Shown: positions 62,107 through 64,000 of the stretch, piece by piece
Layout: every line of letters begins with the position of its first letter
Numbering within the stretch: position 1 is the first letter of the stretch
Source of the DNA: Chloroflexota bacterium
GTDB taxonomy: Bacteria > Chloroflexota > Anaerolineae > J036 > Brachytrichaceae
NCBI GenBank assembly: GCA_025354985.1
Contig: JANXLU010000019.1
Span: forward strand, 62,001-126,000
Length of the DNA stretch: 64,000 nt
Reading direction: 5' to 3'
Made by a program: the position numbers and the translations under genes
Notes under the pieces: generated by a model
The model's database searches: none
The model's input: only the letters and a program-made list of their open reading frames with translations
Told to the model about the DNA's origin: nothing

Positions 62107-63225
62107 TCAGGTGAGTTTGTGATGCGCTATAAATTGTTCCAGCGCACCAAGTGCTTCGGGCATGTTCTTGCGTCCGAAACCCAGGCGAAAATGGTTGTTG
62201 GAATCCCCAAATACCGATCCGGGCAACAGTAGGACGCCAGACTCTCGCGCCAGCGCATCTGCATAGGCCTCAATTAGGCCAACGTGCAATTTTGGAAATG
62301 CCATGGCGCTGGCAATAGGGCGGACCCAACTAAACAGCCCGGCGTGGCGCACAAAGAAATCATCCAGCAGCGTCAGGTTTCCGCGCACGATCTGCAGCGC
62401 GCGCCCGGCCAGCACCGCGCGATGCCGCAGCGCAACCTCGGCCAGGAACTCACTGGGCGCACTGTTGCAAATCGTGGTGTAGTCCTTCAGAGAAGCCATG
62501 CGCTCGCGTATCCGCTGGTTATGAGTGGCGATCCAGCCAATTCGAAGCCCGGCCAGACCATAGGTTTTGCTTAAGACGCCGAGGGACACGGCCGTCGGGT
62601 TTACGTCACAGGCGGCAGCCAGTCGATCAGCCGGGTCATGCTCAAACTCGCGAAAGACTTCATCGCTGAATAGCACAATTCCGTGTTCCTGTGCAATCGC
62701 ATTTACTGCGGCAAAATCGGCGGAAGACATGAGCGCCCCGGTTGGATTGTGCGGCGTGTTGATCAGAATCATCCGCGTGTTGGGCTGGATCAACCGGCGC
62801 AGTTCATCCACGTCCAGCTGCCAATTGTTTTCTGCGCGGGCGCGCCACTCGGTGACTTGCGTACCGATGGCGCGCGCGACCTCTGTGTGGCTTTGGTAGC
62901 ACGGCGCGTGCACGATAATGTGATCGTCCGACAAGAGCGAAGCGTGCATAAACCAGTAGATGCCTTCTTCTGCGCCCGCGAAGCACAGGATTTCGGCCGG
63001 GTCGATTGTCGTATACAGTTTTCCGGCTTCCGCCCGCAAGGTCGGGCTTCCGGTGCTTTCGGTATAACCCAGCCAATGGTTCAGGAAGCGTTCTTGCGCG
63101 CCCGGTTCCAAATCCAACAGCTCCCGGGTGGTGACGCTTTCGGGATCGCTGCTACAGAGTAGGAAGCGTGTTGCAAATTCGTACTTTGCGAAGTAGCGCT
63201 CAAGAGCAAATGGGCGTAACGGCAT
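62107..63225 (-). CDS. Class I/II PLP-dependent aminotransferase
   Basis: 372 residues, fold-type I. Motifs are LNTPHNPTGA-like INTPHNPTGALMS (Asn contact with PLP), IVLFSDEVFREFEHD (Asp/Tyr region), SLGVLSKTYGLAGLRIGW with the PLP-binding Lys, and a C-terminal HFRLGFGRKN (Arg binding the carboxylate). It transfers an amino group between an amino acid and a 2-oxo acid; specificity unknown. The SAM methyltransferase upstream ends 8 bp before its start, so the two are probably co-transcribed. Confidence 0.85.
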   Translation of the reverse strand: MPLRPFALERYFAKYEFATRFLLCSSDPESVTTRELLDLEPGAQERFLNHWLGYTESTGSPTLRAEAGKLYTTIDPAEILCFAGAEEGIYWFMHASLLSDDHIIVHAPCYQSHTEVARAIGTQVTEWRARAENNWQLDVDELRRLIQPNTRMILINTPHNPTGALMSSADFAAVNAIAQEHGIVLFSDEVFREFEHDPADRLAAACDVNPTAVSLGVLSKTYGLAGLRIGWIATHNQRIRERMASLKDYTTICNSAPSEFLAEVALRHRAVLAGRALQIVRGNLTLLDDFFVRHAGLFSWVRPIASAMAFPKLHVGLIEAYADALARESGVLLLPGSVFGDSNNHFRLGFGRKNMPEALGALEQFIAHHKLT

Positions 63226-63233
63226 GTGATCGA

Positions 63234-64000
63234 CTATAGCGTGTGTGCCTTTTGAAACACGCCGCAGAAAACCGTGACCCGATCTTCCAGAAGGTTACGA
63301 ATAAAGTTCATGGTCATGTGCCCGGTTTCGGCGCCCAAAATCGTGCTCAACCCAAGAGCGGGGGGCCGACCCACTTGGGCCTCAAGTGCTGCGCGTGTTT
63401 GCTGAGCCCAGGCCCGGGTCGGTTCGGTCACATCCAGCCATTTAAGTTCCGTAAACCCGGCCGCGTGAATGATCGCATTCACCTCTGTGGCCGGCGCAAG
63501 AAAGCTGGTGCAGGATTGGTTTGCCCAAGGTACCGGAAAGTGCGGCGGCGTTACGAACCCGCCCATGACTTCGTGCAGCGCCAGCTTACCGCCAGGGCGC
63601 AGCACTCGAAAAGCTTCGCGATATAGCGCGGTTTTGTCCGCCACGTTCATTGAACTATGCTGGGTCCAAACGGCATCAAAGCCGGCGTCGGGGAACGGCA
63701 TATCGGTTGCGTCTCCATGCTTAAATGAAACCTGCTTGTCCTGGCCCATCTGCCGTGTCAGACGTTCGCCCGCCAAGCAGAAGTCGACGCTCAGATCGAG
63801 CACGGTCACGTGCGCCTTCAATTTGGCGGAGATGAGCCGGGCGGACCCACCAATGCCGCCGCCAACATCCAATACGTTGCAGCCCTCCGGCATGGCGGCA
63901 AGTTCAAGCAATTCGAGCGTGGCCATCGTGCCACGCGCGTGAAATTGATCCACGGGCGCCAGGTCTTCGCGGGTCAAGGCATCCAGGTTTTTGCCCGATG
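63234..64000 (-). CDS. SAM-dependent methyltransferase (glycine/sarcosine or tocopherol methyltransferase-like), 5' partial
   Basis: The frame is open past the right edge (SGKNLDALTREDLAPVDQFHARG); the TTG at 63977 is not necessarily the start. Motif I is CNVLDVGGGIGGSARLIS, with VTVLDLS (acidic residue), KHGDATDMPFPDAGFDAVWTQHSSMNV and FRVLRPGGKLALHEVMGG. This is the pattern of gTMT/sarcosine-dimethylglycine methyltransferases, which methylate small amines or phenols. It precedes the aminotransferase by 8 bp. Confidence 0.85.
   Translation of the reverse strand, partial: SGKNLDALTREDLAPVDQFHARGTMATLELLELAAMPEGCNVLDVGGGIGGSARLISAKLKAHVTVLDLSVDFCLAGERLTRQMGQDKQVSFKHGDATDMPFPDAGFDAVWTQHSSMNVADKTALYREAFRVLRPGGKLALHEVMGGFVTPPHFPVPWANQSCTSFLAPATEVNAIIHAAGFTELKWLDVTEPTRAWAQQTRAALEAQVGRPPALGLSTILGAETGHMTMNFIRNLLEDRVTVFCGVFQKAHTL

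Noticed and set aside
1-64000. tRNA, rRNA, insertion sequences, prophage or toxin-antitoxin genes
   Set aside because: No T-loop/anticodon patterns, rRNA segments, transposase motifs or phage structural genes were recognised on either strand by eye; a tRNAscan or ISfinder run would be decisive.

Overview
The window is a gene-dense bacterial chromosome segment, most likely from an uncultured Chloroflexota (Anaerolineae-like) bacterium. This placement is an inference. It rests on long Thr/Pro-rich low-complexity linkers in secreted proteins (25083-25988, 40765-42357), many GTG/TTG starts, the family mix (MlrC/M81, PhyH, YdeI, DUF1361, PMT-type glycosyltransferases, a YfbK-like VWA lipoprotein) and two Gram-positive-type GAAC-N4-GTTC boxes. 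No rRNA, tRNA, CRISPR array or insertion sequence was recognised. The first ~5 kb is visibly richer in A+T than the rest.

Layout. 1-7.4 kb is a surface and glycan locus: a flippase-like membrane protein, a repeat-built secreted protein, a lipoprotein, two methyltransferases, a GT2 glycosyltransferase and a glycosidase-like lipoprotein. 7.4-13.7 kb is a minus-strand run with a fused glycyl-tRNA synthetase, an M20 peptidase and a VOC protein. 14.8-25.1 kb is one tightly packed seven-gene minus-strand operon: sensor kinase, HpaI-type aldolase, D-2-hydroxyacid dehydrogenase, response regulator, DUF3445/HODM-like protein, a kinase-M23-aminotransferase fusion, and a GT-C membrane protein. It looks like a self-regulated catabolic module for a methylated amino compound and is the main candidate for a new system. 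25-43.9 kb holds housekeeping and envelope genes: QueG, a patatin, an FtsH-like protease with an unusual insert, a VWA lipoprotein, an L,D-transpeptidase, GT4, hydrolases, GNAT, a beta-helix protein, AKR and SGNH.

44-62 kb is marked by gene decay. It contains a LuxR/AfsR-like ATPase with an internal deletion and frameshifts, a decapitated Tat-signal gene, a LacI regulator and a sugar-binding protein that have both lost their 5' ends at one junction, a MalF-type permease with an amber codon in its EAA motif, and P450, GH3 and PyrD genes reduced to end fragments. Intact genes lie between them: MlrC, PhyH, photolyase, a VOC protein, TetR, and a heterodimeric ABC exporter.

Regulatory structure is unusually readable near 56 kb. 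A perfect 13-bp inverted repeat sits between divergent tetR and P450 promoters. Just downstream, a terminator precedes the ABC exporter, with an upstream competing antiterminator arm and a possible 11-codon leader peptide; this resembles drug-responsive attenuation. The right end holds a PLP aminotransferase and a methyltransferase that runs off the window. All functions are read from sequence motifs only; nothing was aligned or searched.
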